A DNA stretch of 64,000 nt from Nocardioides luteus (lineage in GTDB: Bacteria; Actinomycetota; Actinomycetes; Propionibacteriales; Nocardioidaceae): the NCBI RefSeq assembly GCF_015752315.1, contig NZ_JADOVJ010000001.1, forward strand, positions 2,844,501 to 2,908,500, given 5' to 3'. Both the position numbers and the translations under genes were made by a program. Below the pieces are notes generated by a model, which was given only the letters and a program-made list of their open reading frames with translations, was not told where the DNA came from and ran no database searches. Positions 34,168 through 43,713 of this stretch are shown here, piece by piece; within the stretch, counting starts at the first letter, position 1; the number at the start of each line of letters is the position of its first letter.

Positions 34168-34200
34168 CCTGCGGCCGGAGCACTCTGCTCCGGCCGCAGG
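34168..34200. terminator. Perfect 15-bp hairpin between convergent genes
   Basis: CCTGCGGCCGGAGCA, loop CTC, TGCTCCGGCCGCAGG. It lies midway between the tannase-like gene (stop 34157) and the hydroxylase-like gene (stop 34219). It probably stops transcription from both sides although no T-run follows. Confidence 0.7.
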
Positions 34201-34218
34201 CCGTTGGCGTATGACCCG

Positions 34219-35337
34219 TCAGCGGACGTACTCGTCGAAGGTCCGCTGGCCGAGGAACGGGGCGACGTGCTGGGCGAGGATCCCGACCGGGACGGTCTCG
34301 CGCTTGAGGACGCCGTACTCCTCGGGCCAGCTGCCGTCGCGGGGCAGCTTGAAGGAGCCCATCAGCATGTCGATCACCGGCAGGTGGATGGCGTAGTTGC
34401 GGTCCCAGTAGTCGAGGTGCCGGGCGTGGTGCCAGTGGTGGTAGCGCGGCAGCACGATCAGGTACTCGAGGAAGCCGAACCGGATGCCGAGGTTGGCGTG
34501 GGCGACGACCGCCTGGATGCCGACGAGCACGGCGTACGCGTTGACGACCGAGGTCGAGAAGCCGAGGAACAGCAGCGGCAGCAGCACGATGCTGCGGGTC
34601 AGCACGGTCTCGACGAAGTGCACCCGGGAGCCGGCCAGCCAGTCGAGCTCGGGGCTGGAGTGGTGCACCGCGTGGAAGCGCCACAGCACCATGATCCGGT
34701 GGTAGCAGCGGTGCAGCACCGCCTGAGCGAGGTCGGCGAGGAAGACCGCGAGCAGGAACGCCGCCACGAACGGCAGGTCCTGGATCCAGCCTTGGATGCC
34801 GGGGACCTTCACCGTCGAGACCACCAGCGAGGTCGAGGTGGTGACCAGGATCAGGATGAGCTGGACGAGCACGTGGCTCATGAAGAAGTAGCACGCGTCG
34901 GTGCGCCAGCCGGGCCGGAAGACCGGCACCGGGCGACGGGCGAAGGCGTGCTCGAGCGGGATGAAGACCAGCGCGGAGAAGAACAGGGCGAGGACGAACC
35001 AGTCGAGGCCGAGTGAGAAGGGCGTGTCCTTCACCGGGCCGTCGAACGGGACCTCGGTGCCGCCGAGCAGCACCGCCACGGTCGCCGTGCCGACACCGGT
35101 GAACGCCATCCGCTTGTGCTGGTCGCGCAGCACCGCGATCGTTCCGGCGAAGAAGGCCGCAGCCAGGCCGATCAGCAGCAGCGTACGGGCGAAGTCCTCG
35201 GTGTAGATCGCGCGGAACTCGCGGCTGGTCAGCAGCTCCGGGAAGTGGAAGCAGAGCGCCGTGGCAAGGCTCAGGACGCCCAGGAAGCACGAGGTGGCGG
35301 GGGCGAGCAGGTGGTGGCGCAGCAGGGACGTGGACAT
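34219..35337 (-). CDS. Fatty acid hydroxylase / sterol desaturase-family membrane protein
   Basis: 372 residues with about seven membrane helices. Histidine boxes HRCYHR, HAVHHSS and HHWHHARHLDYW...NYAIH form the non-haem di-iron site of the fatty acid hydroxylase superfamily. These act at the membrane on acyl chains, sterols or carotenoids with O2. Start MSTSLLRHHL is set at ATG 35337; a CCAGAAATTCTGG dyad directly precedes it. Substrate unknown. Confidence 0.88.
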   Translation of the reverse strand: MSTSLLRHHLLAPATSCFLGVLSLATALCFHFPELLTSREFRAIYTEDFARTLLLIGLAAAFFAGTIAVLRDQHKRMAFTGVGTATVAVLLGGTEVPFDGPVKDTPFSLGLDWFVLALFFSALVFIPLEHAFARRPVPVFRPGWRTDACYFFMSHVLVQLILILVTTSTSLVVSTVKVPGIQGWIQDLPFVAAFLLAVFLADLAQAVLHRCYHRIMVLWRFHAVHHSSPELDWLAGSRVHFVETVLTRSIVLLPLLFLGFSTSVVNAYAVLVGIQAVVAHANLGIRFGFLEYLIVLPRYHHWHHARHLDYWDRNYAIHLPVIDMLMGSFKLPRDGSWPEEYGVLKRETVPVGILAQHVAPFLGQRTFDEYVR

Positions 35338-35565
35338 GCCAGAAATTCTGGCCTTCGGCGCGCTGTCGGCGCCTGAGCCGGGGTACTCAATTCGAGCTCG
35401 CGCTAGGCCCGGGTTGTCGCCGGCGACCGCCCGCGCTGTCGCCTCCGACACGATCGCGCCACCGGGCCTGTCGCCGCTCGCGACGGCGGCCCGGCGGGGT
35501 TAACGTCGACAACGAGGCGAGGCCGCCCGGCGCGCCCGCGGCGACGACATGCACAGGAGCGCGAG
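35338..35565. other. Divergent intergenic region (228 nt) before the molybdoenzyme gene
   Basis: It contains the CCAGAAATTCTGG dyad at the hydroxylase start and an AGGAG ribosome site 6 nt before the ATG at 35566. Otherwise I see only GC-rich sequence without a clear -10 or repeat. Confidence 0.5.
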
Positions 35566-37863
35566 ATGGTCGACCAGGACACCTCCGGCCAGGGGCCTGC
35601 CCCCGCAGGTGAGTGGAAGCAGCGCGACTACCACCATCCGGCGGCCGGCTGGGGCGCGGCGACCTCGGTCATGAAGGTGCTCTCCCGCGAGCACGCCATC
35701 GCCTCCGGAACCAGGGCGATGTTCAAGATGAACCACGAGAACGACGGGTTCGACTGCCCCGGCTGCGCCTGGCCCGACGACATGAAGGGGCTCAAGCTCG
35801 ACCTGTGCGAGAACGGGATGAAGCACGTCGTCTGGGAGATGACGAGCAAGCGTGTCGACCGTGACTTCTTCGCCGCCCATACCGTCACCGAGCTGGAGGG
35901 CTGGTCCGACTTCGAGCTCGAGGACCAGGGCCGGCTGACCGAGCCGATGGTCTACGACGAGACGACCGACCGCTACGTGCCGATCTCCTGGGCCGACGCG
36001 TTCGCGCTGGTCGGCTCGTCGCTGCAGGCTCTTGACTCCCCTGACGAGGCGGCGTTCTACACCTCGGGCCGGCTCGGCAACGAGGCCACCTTCCTCTACC
36101 AGCTGTGGGCGCGTGAGTTCGGCACCAACAACCTGCCCGACTGCTCCAACATGTGCCACGAGGCCTCGGGGCGTGCGCTCAAGGCAGCGCTCGGCACCGG
36201 CAAGGGCACCGCGGACCTCAAGGACTGGGAGACCGCCGAGGCGCTCTTCGTCTTGGGCGTCAACGCCGCCTCGAACGCGCCCCGGATGCTCACCGCGCTG
36301 ACCGAGGCGTACGACCGCGGCGCCCAGATCGTGCACATCAACCCGCTGGTGGAGGCTGCGGCCCGCAAGGCGATCATCCCGCACGAGTTCGTGGACATGG
36401 CGCTCTTCAAGGCCACCCGCACCAGCACCCTCAACCTTCAGGTCCGTCCCGGTGGCGACCTGGCGCTCCTGCGCGGGATGGCCAAGGCGCTGCTCGAGGA
36501 GCACCGCACCGACCCGAAGGCGCTCGACGTCGAGTTCATCGAGCGCTACACCACGGGCTTCTCGGAATACCGGTCGCTGGTCGAGGCGACCTCCTGGGCC
36601 GACCTGACTCGCCAGGCGGGGCTCAGCGAGGCCGACATCCGCAAGGCGGCCGCCGTCTACTCCGCCTCCGACCGTACGCTGATCAGCTGGTGCCTCGGCG
36701 TGACCCAGCACGAGCACGGTGTCGACACGGTGCGCGAGATCGTCAACGTGCTGCTCCTGCGTGGCAACCTCGGCCGGGAGGGCGCCGGCCCCTCCCCCGT
36801 ACGCGGCCACAGCAACGTGCAGGGCAACCGCACCTGCGGCATCGACCACAAGCCGACCGGCGAGTTCCTCGACCGGCTCGGCGAGGTCTGCGGCATCACC
36901 CCGCCGCGCGAGCACGGGCTGGACACGGTCGGCGTCATCAGGGCCACGAACGAGGGCCGGGTCAAGGTGTTCGTCGGCATGGGCGGCAACTTCGTGATGG
37001 CCGCCCCCGACACGCCCTACACCGCCAGCGGCCTGCGTAGCTGCGACCTGACCGTCCAGGTGAGCACCAAGCTCAACCGCAGCCACCTGGTCCACGGCCG
37101 CACGGCCCTGATCCTGCCCTGCCTGGGCCGCACCGAGAAGGACCACCAGGCCGGCGGCCTCCAGGAGACCTCCGTCGAGGACTCGATGAGCATGGTCCAC
37201 CTCTCCCGCGGGATGAAGCGGCCCGCCTCGCCCCACCTGCTCTCCGAGCCCGCGATCATCGCCGGGATGGCGCGGGCGACGCTGCCCGACAGCGCCACCC
37301 CGTGGGAGTCATGGGTCGAGGACTACGACCGGATCCGCGACGTGATGGCCAAGGCGCTGATCGGCTTCGAGGACTTCAACCGCCGGGTCCGACTCCCGCT
37401 GGGCTTCCGGCTCAAACAGCCCGCTCGCGAGCTGGTCTTCAACACGCCGTCGGGCCTGGCGGAGTTCGCCGCGACACCGCTGCCCGACGTGATCCCGGCC
37501 GAGGACGACGTGCTCGTGCTCCAGACGATGCGCTCCCACGACCAGTGGAACACCACGATCTACTCCGACGACGACCGCTACCGCGGCATCAAGAACCTGC
37601 GTACGTTGATCCTGATGCACGAGGACGACATGCGCTCGCGCGGGATCGCCGAGGGCTCGCTCGTCGACATCGTCGCCACCTCCAAGGACGGGAGCGTCCG
37701 GGAGCTCCGCGGCTACCGTGCGCTGCGCTACGACCTGCCCCGCGGTAGCGCCGCGGGCTACATGCCGGAGATGAACGTGCTCATCGGGGCCGCCGACTAC
37801 AGCGTCCAGAGCGACCAGCCGCTCATGAAGAACGTGAAGGTCCGGGTCCTCCCGAGCAGCTGA
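35566..37863 (+). CDS. FdhF/YdeP-family molybdopterin oxidoreductase
   Basis: 765 residues. C64-x2-C67 and C81 near the N-terminus are a reduced iron-sulfur motif compared with true formate dehydrogenases. DCSNMCHEASG (C193, C197) aligns with the RVxHG segment, so C197 is the probable Mo ligand in place of selenocysteine. The molybdopterin-binding blocks (GHSNVQGNRTCGIDHKP, FVGMGGNFVMAAPDTP) and the C-terminal cofactor domain (QTMRSHDQWNTTIYSDDDRYRGI) are present. It resembles YdeP-type proteins whose reaction is not well known. The presence of fdhD next door supports the need for sulfurated cofactor. Confidence 0.9.
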   Translation: MVDQDTSGQGPAPAGEWKQRDYHHPAAGWGAATSVMKVLSREHAIASGTRAMFKMNHENDGFDCPGCAWPDDMKGLKLDLCENGMKHVVWEMTSKRVDRDFFAAHTVTELEGWSDFELEDQGRLTEPMVYDETTDRYVPISWADAFALVGSSLQALDSPDEAAFYTSGRLGNEATFLYQLWAREFGTNNLPDCSNMCHEASGRALKAALGTGKGTADLKDWETAEALFVLGVNAASNAPRMLTALTEAYDRGAQIVHINPLVEAAARKAIIPHEFVDMALFKATRTSTLNLQVRPGGDLALLRGMAKALLEEHRTDPKALDVEFIERYTTGFSEYRSLVEATSWADLTRQAGLSEADIRKAAAVYSASDRTLISWCLGVTQHEHGVDTVREIVNVLLLRGNLGREGAGPSPVRGHSNVQGNRTCGIDHKPTGEFLDRLGEVCGITPPREHGLDTVGVIRATNEGRVKVFVGMGGNFVMAAPDTPYTASGLRSCDLTVQVSTKLNRSHLVHGRTALILPCLGRTEKDHQAGGLQETSVEDSMSMVHLSRGMKRPASPHLLSEPAIIAGMARATLPDSATPWESWVEDYDRIRDVMAKALIGFEDFNRRVRLPLGFRLKQPARELVFNTPSGLAEFAATPLPDVIPAEDDVLVLQTMRSHDQWNTTIYSDDDRYRGIKNLRTLILMHEDDMRSRGIAEGSLVDIVATSKDGSVRELRGYRALRYDLPRGSAAGYMPEMNVLIGAADYSVQSDQPLMKNVKVRVLPSS

Positions 37864-37868
37864 CGCCC

Positions 37869-37993
37869 GCTGGTCGAGCCGCGAGGCCGCCTGCGGCCGA
37901 GCGTGTCGAGACCAACACAGTCTCCTCGAGCGCGGAGGGGACTGTGTTGGTCTCGACACGCCTCCGCCTAGCGGCTCCGGCGGCTCGACCAGC
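37869..37993. repeat. Nested inverted repeat between fdhF-like and fdhD
   Basis: Outer 14-bp arms GCTGGTCGAGCCGC (37869-37882) and GCGGCTCGACCAGC (37980-37993). Inner 22-bp perfect arms at 37901-37922 and 37940-37961, starting GCGTGTCGAGACC. It spans nearly all of the gap between two convergent genes. The words GGTCTCGACACG and GCTGGTCGAGC recur, to my knowledge, as intergenic repeats in Nocardioides-type genomes. Confidence 0.85.
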
Positions 37994-38006
37994 GAGGCGG
38001 CAGGGA

Positions 38007-38843
38007 TCAGCCGACGGGGACGGCCTCGATGCGGTCGGTGCCTGCGTAGATGTTCATCGAGGATCCGCGCAGGAAGCCGACCAGGGTGAGGCCGTTGTCG
38101 TCGGCCAGGTCCACGGCGAGCGACGACGGGGCCGAGACCGCCGCGAGCAGCGGGATGCCGGCCATCACGGCCTTCTGGACGAGCTCGAAGGAGGCCCGGC
38201 CGCTGACCATCAGCATGCTGTTGCGCAGCGGCACCAGACCCTCGCGCAGCGCATGACCGATCACCTTGTCGACGGCGTTGTGGCGGCCGACGTCCTCGCG
38301 TACGCAGAGCAGGTTGCCCTCGGCGTCGAAGAGTCCGGCCGCATGCAGGCCGCCGGTGCTGTCGAAGACGCGCTGCGCCTCCCGCAGCCGCTCCGGCAGG
38401 ACGGTCAGGAGCTCGGGCGTGACCCGCAGGGTGTCCTCGGCGACGGACCAGGCCGAGGACGTACGCACCGCCTCGAGCGACGCCTTGCCGCACAGGCCGC
38501 ACGAGGAGGTCGTGTAGAAGCTGCGCTCCAGGGAGGCGTCGGGCGGCGGGACGTGCGCGGCCAGGCCGACGTCGACCACATTGTAGGTGTTGCCGCCGTC
38601 GGCCGTCGCACCGGCGCAGTAGCGGACGCTGGCGACTTCGTCGGCGGAGTGCACGACGCCCTCGCTGACGAGGAACCCGACCGCCAGGTCGAAGTCACCG
38701 CCGGGGGTGCGCATCGTGACGGTCAGCGGCCGGCCGTTGACCCGGATCTCCATCGGCTCCTCGGCGGCCAGCTTGTCCGGCCGTCGCGAGACGACGCCGT
38801 CGCGTACCCGCAGCACGGGCCGTCCCACTGTCACTCGTCCCAT
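38007..38843 (-). CDS. fdhD: Formate dehydrogenase accessory sulfurtransferase
   Basis: 278 residues. The CxxC sulfur-carrying pair is in TTSSCGLCGKASLEAV (about residues 116-119). Other blocks are RTPGGDFDLAVGFLVSEGVV, GGLHAAGLFDAEG, VREDVGRHNAVDKVIGHAL and SGRASFELVQKA. FdhD passes sulfur to the bis-MGD cofactor and is required by FdhF-type enzymes. Its target is presumably the convergent FdhF-like protein. The ATG lies 13 nt inside the MFS gene. Confidence 0.95.
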   Translation of the reverse strand: MGRVTVGRPVLRVRDGVVSRRPDKLAAEEPMEIRVNGRPLTVTMRTPGGDFDLAVGFLVSEGVVHSADEVASVRYCAGATADGGNTYNVVDVGLAAHVPPPDASLERSFYTTSSCGLCGKASLEAVRTSSAWSVAEDTLRVTPELLTVLPERLREAQRVFDSTGGLHAAGLFDAEGNLLCVREDVGRHNAVDKVIGHALREGLVPLRNSMLMVSGRASFELVQKAVMAGIPLLAAVSAPSSLAVDLADDNGLTLVGFLRGSSMNIYAGTDRIEAVPVG

Positions 38844-40063
38844 GTCAGCTCCTGTCGTGCGAGGTCGGGTCGTGCGGGGTCCTGGTGGGGGTGCCTGGCC
38901 GCGTGTACGGCGGCACCGATGAGCAGTATGAAGCCGATCAGGGCCAGGCCCCCGAGCAGTTCAGGATAGGACGCGGACCTGGCCATGACCGCCAGCAGCA
39001 GCGGGGCGAGAAAGCCGCTGTGGGCGACGCCCTGGAACAGCGCCGAGACCGTCGGCAGGGCGCCCGCCGGGGCCAGCCGGCCGATCTCGGCGAGCCCCGA
39101 CTCCAGGGTCAGGCCGTAGCCGGCACCGAGGAAGACGGCCGCGGCCAGGACCAGCAGCGGCGAGACCTCCTCGATCGCCAGGGCACCGAGCAGGAGCCCG
39201 ACGACCACGGTGCCCATGGCCACGAGGGTCGCGCGGGCGCTTCCGGGCCGGTCGATCCGGGCGGCCAGCGGCTGCACCGCGAGCCCGACCAGCAGCGTGA
39301 CCGCCGCGACCAGGCCGCTGAACAGCGGCGCCTGGTCGCGGACGCGGTCGAGGACGAACGGCGGGAGGACGACGTAGGAGACGGTGACGGCCGCGAAGAT
39401 CGCCGGGCTGGCCGGCAGCACGATCCCCACGAACCGTGGGTGGGTGATGGCCGACCAGCGATCGCCGGCGGGCGCCGTGGGCGGTGGCCCGGGGATGGCG
39501 CACATCTCCGGGATCCGGGCGGTGAGCGCGAGCACCAGCAGCGAGAAGCCGCTGTGCACCAGGCACGCCACCACCGACGGCGCCGGGAGCCAGGCGGCGA
39601 GAGTGCCTGCGAGGAGCGGCCCGAGGGCGAAGCCGGCGCCGGTGGCGTACACCGCGAACCGGGCGCCGCGGTCGGTGCCGGGCGACAGCGAGCGCAGCCA
39701 CGCGGCTCCGGCCGAGACGATCAGGCCCGCCGCGACCCCGGTCGCCAACCGGCTCGTGAAGACGGCCTCGGCCGAGACCTCCGCCAGTGCCAGGAGGAGG
39801 CTTGCGGCGGCGGTGAGGGCCAGGGCGATGCGTACGACCCGGCGGTGGCCGAACCGGTCGGCGGTCCGGCAGCCGAGGAGCAGGGCCGGGACCAGGCCGG
39901 CCAGGTAGGTGGTGAACACCAGGACGACCGACATCGTCGACCAGCCCGCCTCGAGCCGGTAGACCACCGAGAGCGGCGTGAACTGGTTGGCGCCCCAGCC
40001 CGCCGCCACCAGGGCCGCGGCGACCAGGACGCGGTGCGGCCGGGCCAGGTCCTGCGGCGTCAC
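38831..40063 (-). CDS. MFS transporter
   Basis: 410 residues from GTG 40063 (GGAG upstream), about twelve hydrophobic helices. The A-motif-like loop between helices 2 and 3 is [17 protein letters not shown]. It would be a proton-coupled exporter or sugar/drug carrier; no specificity can be read. It overlaps the CDF gene by GTGA upstream and fdhD by 13 nt downstream. Confidence 0.85.
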   Translation of the reverse strand: MTPQDLARPHRVLVAAALVAAGWGANQFTPLSVVYRLEAGWSTMSVVLVFTTYLAGLVPALLLGCRTADRFGHRRVVRIALALTAAASLLLALAEVSAEAVFTSRLATGVAAGLIVSAGAAWLRSLSPGTDRGARFAVYATGAGFALGPLLAGTLAAWLPAPSVVACLVHSGFSLLVLALTARIPEMCAIPGPPPTAPAGDRWSAITHPRFVGIVLPASPAIFAAVTVSYVVLPPFVLDRVRDQAPLFSGLVAAVTLLVGLAVQPLAARIDRPGSARATLVAMGTVVVGLLLGALAIEEVSPLLVLAAAVFLGAGYGLTLESGLAEIGRLAPAGALPTVSALFQGVAHSGFLAPLLLAVMARSASYPELLGGLALIGFILLIGAAVHAARHPHQDPARPDLARQELTWDE

Positions 40064-41064
40064 CTGGGTCTCCTGCCGTCCTGCGCCTCCTGGCGATACC
40101 AGTCCGGCAGCTCGTCGGGTCGCAGCTCGGTGGCGTTGCCCGGGCGGCTCAACGTCAGCACCGCCCGCTGGATCTCGGGATGCTCCTCGAGCGCGTCGGA
40201 GATGGCGGAGAGCCGCGTCGCGACCTGTGACTCCGGTGCGTCGCCGACCAGGTCGATGGCGGCGACGAGGTAGATCCGGTCGGCGCCGACCCATTCGGTA
40301 CGCAGGTAGCTCACGCTCTGCACGTCCGGGTGGTCGCGCAGCCCGCGGAGGACACGGTTGCGGGCCAGCGGGGTGATCTCCTCACCGGTCAGGAAGTCCA
40401 TGTTGCGACTGATCAGGAAGAGCGCGACCACACCGAGAAGGATCCCGACGAGGATCGAGCCGACCGCGTCCCAGACCGCGTCGCCGGTCAGCTGGTGCAG
40501 GCCGAGGCCGGCCGCGGCGATGAGGATGCCGACGATCGCGGCCAGATCCTCGGCGAAGACGGCCCGCAGCATCGGGTTGGAGGTCAGGCGCACGTAGCGC
40601 AGCGGGTGCACCCGCCGGGTCCGGGCGCCTGCCCGGGTCTCGCGCCAGGCCTGCAGGAACGAGGTGCCCTCCAGGACGAGGGAGATCGCCAGCACGACGT
40701 AGGCCCAGCGGTAGTCGGTGGCTTCCTCCCCCGTCTTCCCGAGCGACTGGATGCCGTGCCAGACCGAGACCGCGGCGCCGACGGTGAAGAGCCCGAACGC
40801 GGCGAACATCGACCAGACGTACGCCACCCGCCCGTAGCCCAGCGGATGCCGCTCGTCCGGCGCGACCCCGGCACGGCGCGCCCCGACGAGGAGGAAGACC
40901 TCGTTGCCGGTGTCGGCCCAGGAGTGCGCCGCCTCGGCGGCCATGGAGGCCGAGCCGGTCAGCGCGGCGGCCACCGTCTTCGCGACGGCGATGAGGAGAT
41001 TCGCGCTGAACGCGATGATCAGCGTCAGCGCGCTCTCGTTGCGGCTCGCGGCAGGCTCCGTCAC
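40060..41064 (-). CDS. CDF-family cation transporter
   Basis: 334 residues from GTG 41064. Helix 2 carries [20 protein letters not shown] (HxxxD metal site) and helix 5 carries [16 protein letters not shown], with the second site changed to ExxA-like residues compared with ZitB-type zinc pumps. A C-terminal domain ([27 protein letters not shown]) is present. No His-rich tail, unlike the other CDF protein at 14.4 kb. Overlaps neighbours by GTGA on both sides. Confidence 0.87.
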   Translation of the reverse strand: MTEPAASRNESALTLIIAFSANLLIAVAKTVAAALTGSASMAAEAAHSWADTGNEVFLLVGARRAGVAPDERHPLGYGRVAYVWSMFAAFGLFTVGAAVSVWHGIQSLGKTGEEATDYRWAYVVLAISLVLEGTSFLQAWRETRAGARTRRVHPLRYVRLTSNPMLRAVFAEDLAAIVGILIAAAGLGLHQLTGDAVWDAVGSILVGILLGVVALFLISRNMDFLTGEEITPLARNRVLRGLRDHPDVQSVSYLRTEWVGADRIYLVAAIDLVGDAPESQVATRLSAISDALEEHPEIQRAVLTLSRPGNATELRPDELPDWYRQEAQDGRRPR

Positions 41065-41561
41065 GACCGGGGGACGCAACCTCTGCCGGCCGGCTCCTGG
41101 GCCCGCGCCCGGACACCGGCGTCGCAGCAGAAGCCCCGGCCGCTGCGCTTCAGGCACAGCAGACCGACGCACCGACCGTCCGCGACCACCGCGAGCCGAC
41201 GGACGCCGACACCGGTCATCCAGGTCCACGTCGACCACAGGTCCGCGCCGGGTTCGACGGTCCGGCCCGACAGCGTCCCGAGGGCGCTCGCCGGTTCGTC
41301 CTCACGCGCCCCGACGAGATCGGAGCGCTCGACGACGGCGAGCAGCCGGTCGCCGTCGCAGACCAGCGCGGCGTGGACGTGGTCGTCGAGGAAGAGCTCG
41401 CGTACGTCGCGACCGGTCGCCGTTGCCGGGAGCAGCTTCGGCAGCCGGACCATGGCCTCGGCCACGGTCGCCTCGCCCGGCGCGTACGCCAGCCGACCGC
41501 CGCCGAACTCGACCACGTCCGCGTCGCGGGAGGTGGACTCCTCGATCTGGGTGAAGGTCAC
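41061..41561 (-). CDS. CBS-domain protein
   Basis: 166 residues from GTG 41561. A pair of CBS motifs: [52 protein letters not shown] and a second repeat with [30 protein letters not shown] pairs bind adenine nucleotides and act as energy sensors. The Cys-containing C-terminus (FCCDAGV) is unusual. First gene of the CBS-CDF-MFS-fdhD chain. Confidence 0.8.
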   Translation of the reverse strand: MTFTQIEESTSRDADVVEFGGGRLAYAPGEATVAEAMVRLPKLLPATATGRDVRELFLDDHVHAALVCDGDRLLAVVERSDLVGAREDEPASALGTLSGRTVEPGADLWSTWTWMTGVGVRRLAVVADGRCVGLLCLKRSGRGFCCDAGVRARAQEPAGRGCVPRS

Positions 41562-41692
41562 CTGTCCTCGTCTCGTGCTCGCCGGGGAACCTGACGTGCA
41601 CCACGGTACGCTGCGCGGGCCGCTTCGGCCGCTGCTGACCAGAGTCGGTGTCCGGTCCCACATCGACCGCTGTGGCGGGGGACGACGGCAGG

Positions 41693-41698
41693 TAGCCT
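41693..41698 (+). promoter_or_regulatory. -10 box of the DUF1345 gene
   Basis: TAGCCT, 6 nt before GTG 41705. Confidence 0.55.
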
Positions 41699-41704
41699 GC
41701 AGGC

Positions 41705-42355
41705 GTGAGTCGGACGAGTTCCCACACGCCTCTCCCGTCGACCGCCGGCGTCCGGCTGGCCGGCTCGCTGCTAGCCGGGGCGGTGGCGGCCACGATCGGC
41801 GTACTCCTTGTGGACGCCCAGATCGGCACCTTCCTAGCGGTCGCTGCCGTCCACGCGGTGTTCGTCGCGTCCGGATGGTTCGCGCTGTGGCCCCTGGACG
41901 CCGTCACGACCCGGGCCAACACCCGCCGCGAGGACTTCCGGCCGGCGGCCGAGGAGCTCGTCGTCGTCGCGATCTCGCTGTGCGGGCTGCTCGGGATCGT
42001 GATGCTGCTGGTCGTCGGCGACTCGGCCCAGGGTCGCCTCGCCGCGGCGATCGCGCTCGTCGGCGTCTTCCTGGCCTGGGCCAGCCTGCACCTGATGTAC
42101 GCCGCGCGCTACGCGCACCTCTACTACGCGGCCAGCGACGGCGGCATCGACTTCAACTCCGACGAGGCGCCGGCCTACCGCGACTTCTTCTACTTCAGCT
42201 ACAACCTCGGGATGACCTACCAGGTCTCCGACACCTCGGTGACCAGCTCCGGGATCCGCGCGGTCGTGCTGAGGCACACCCTGCTCTCCTACGTCTTCGG
42301 TGCAGTGGTGCTGGCGAGCACGATCAACCTGGTGGCCGGGATCGCAGCGGGCTGA
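41705..42355 (+). CDS. DUF1345-family membrane protein
   Basis: 216 residues with five to six hydrophobic helices. The conserved central segment [72 protein letters not shown] is diagnostic of DUF1345. The function of the family is unknown. Its last 32 nt overlap the convergent PucR gene. Confidence 0.9.
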   Translation: MSRTSSHTPLPSTAGVRLAGSLLAGAVAATIGVLLVDAQIGTFLAVAAVHAVFVASGWFALWPLDAVTTRANTRREDFRPAAEELVVVAISLCGLLGIVMLLVVGDSAQGRLAAAIALVGVFLAWASLHLMYAARYAHLYYAASDGGIDFNSDEAPAYRDFFYFSYNLGMTYQVSDTSVTSSGIRAVVLRHTLLSYVFGAVVLASTINLVAGIAAG

Positions 42356-43586
42356 CGCTCGGCGGCTTCCGGGCGTGGGTCGCCCACAGCTCGGTCGCCG
42401 AGGCCACCCGTAGCGCGTACGCGGCGGCCGCCAGCTCCGCGACGTCCATCGGCTCGGTCAGGGACCGGCCGGTCAGCTCCTGGATCCGGCGCAGCCGGTT
42501 GCGCACCGTGTTGGGGTGGCAGTAGAGCAGCGTGGCGGCACGCTCGGCGGAGCCGGACTGCTCCAGATACATGTCCAGGGTCTCGAGCAGCAGATCCCGG
42601 TCCTCGGCGGGCTGGCGCAGCACCTCCCCCAGCACGGTCTCCGCGAGCCGGCGGCCCTCCGCCGGCTCGTAGACGACCAGCGCGGCGAGCGGACTGTGGT
42701 CGAAGGACCGCAGCCCGGCCTGGCCGGGCTCGAGCCCGGCCAGCGCCGCCCGCGCCAGCCGCAGGGCTCGGGGCGTCTCCGGCAGCGAGGCGTAGGGCGG
42801 GCTCACCCCGGTGCGGGCACCGGCGAAGCCGCGCAGCGTCTCCAGGACCTCCTCCTGGCGCTCCTGGGGGAAGGAGACGATGCCGAGCTGCTGCGCCGGG
42901 GTCAGCCGCCAGCCGGAGACGAAGCCTTTCTCGGCGAGGCGCTGCTCGACGTTGACCAGGCTCTCCTTGGCGAGCCCGTGGGTCTCGGCGGCGACCACGA
43001 TCAGCAGCGCGTCGGCCGGGAAGCCCAGCAGTGCCGCGGCCTCCCAGGGACCCGACTCGGGGCCGGGGCGCCCGGTGAGGACCGCCTCGACGACCGCCGA
43101 GCGGCGCCGCTGCTCGGCGAGCATGAGCTCCGCCGTGGCCGCCCGGTAGGCCTCGGTCAGGACGACGGCGTGCTCGTCAGTGAAGCGCCAGATGACGCCG
43201 GCGGTGGCGATCAGCGCGTCGGTCAGCGCCGGCTGCCGGGTCTGCTGCACGTGCTCGACCAGCGCGTCCCAGAGCGCGGCGAAGCAGATCCGGTAGGCGC
43301 GCAGCACCTCCGGGAGGGGCACCCCCTGCTGCGCCCGGCGCCGACCGGTGCGCTCGGAGGCCTCCAGGTCGAGCTGGGCGTGCGGGTCGCCGATCGCGGC
43401 GACCACCGACCGGAGGTTGTGGGCGAAGGACTGTCGCAGCTCGTCGAGGGAGACCAGCCCGTCGCCCTGGTCGCGGTAGTAGGTCGCGATCCGCTCGGCG
43501 ACCTGGGCGCACGCCTCGTCGGCGAGCCGGGCGAGGTTCTTCTCCGCCCAGGCAGCGAGCCGGAGCCGTCCGTCCTGTCGTGTCAC
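42324..43586 (-). CDS. PucR/CdaR-family transcriptional regulator
   Basis: 420 residues. An N-terminal RsbT-like sensory region and a central GGDEF-like domain precede the C-terminal PucR helix-turn-helix: [45 protein letters not shown]. Family members control purine, sugar-acid or amino acid use. GGAGG precedes the GTG at 43586, so this gene has a normal leader. It diverges from the kinase-like gene by 127 nt. Confidence 0.9.
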   Translation of the reverse strand: MTRQDGRLRLAAWAEKNLARLADEACAQVAERIATYYRDQGDGLVSLDELRQSFAHNLRSVVAAIGDPHAQLDLEASERTGRRRAQQGVPLPEVLRAYRICFAALWDALVEHVQQTRQPALTDALIATAGVIWRFTDEHAVVLTEAYRAATAELMLAEQRRRSAVVEAVLTGRPGPESGPWEAAALLGFPADALLIVVAAETHGLAKESLVNVEQRLAEKGFVSGWRLTPAQQLGIVSFPQERQEEVLETLRGFAGARTGVSPPYASLPETPRALRLARAALAGLEPGQAGLRSFDHSPLAALVVYEPAEGRRLAETVLGEVLRQPAEDRDLLLETLDMYLEQSGSAERAATLLYCHPNTVRNRLRRIQELTGRSLTEPMDVAELAAAAYALRVASATELWATHARKPPSVSPLRSRPPG

Positions 43587-43713
43587 ACGCCCTCCTTCGT
43601 CGATCCGGTGACCATCCTGTCATCAGCGGGTGCCATCAGTTGGGCCGTCGACTCGGCACGGCATCGCCGAGCCACGTACGATCTGCCTACCTACGACTGG
43701 TGCCGGAGGTTCC

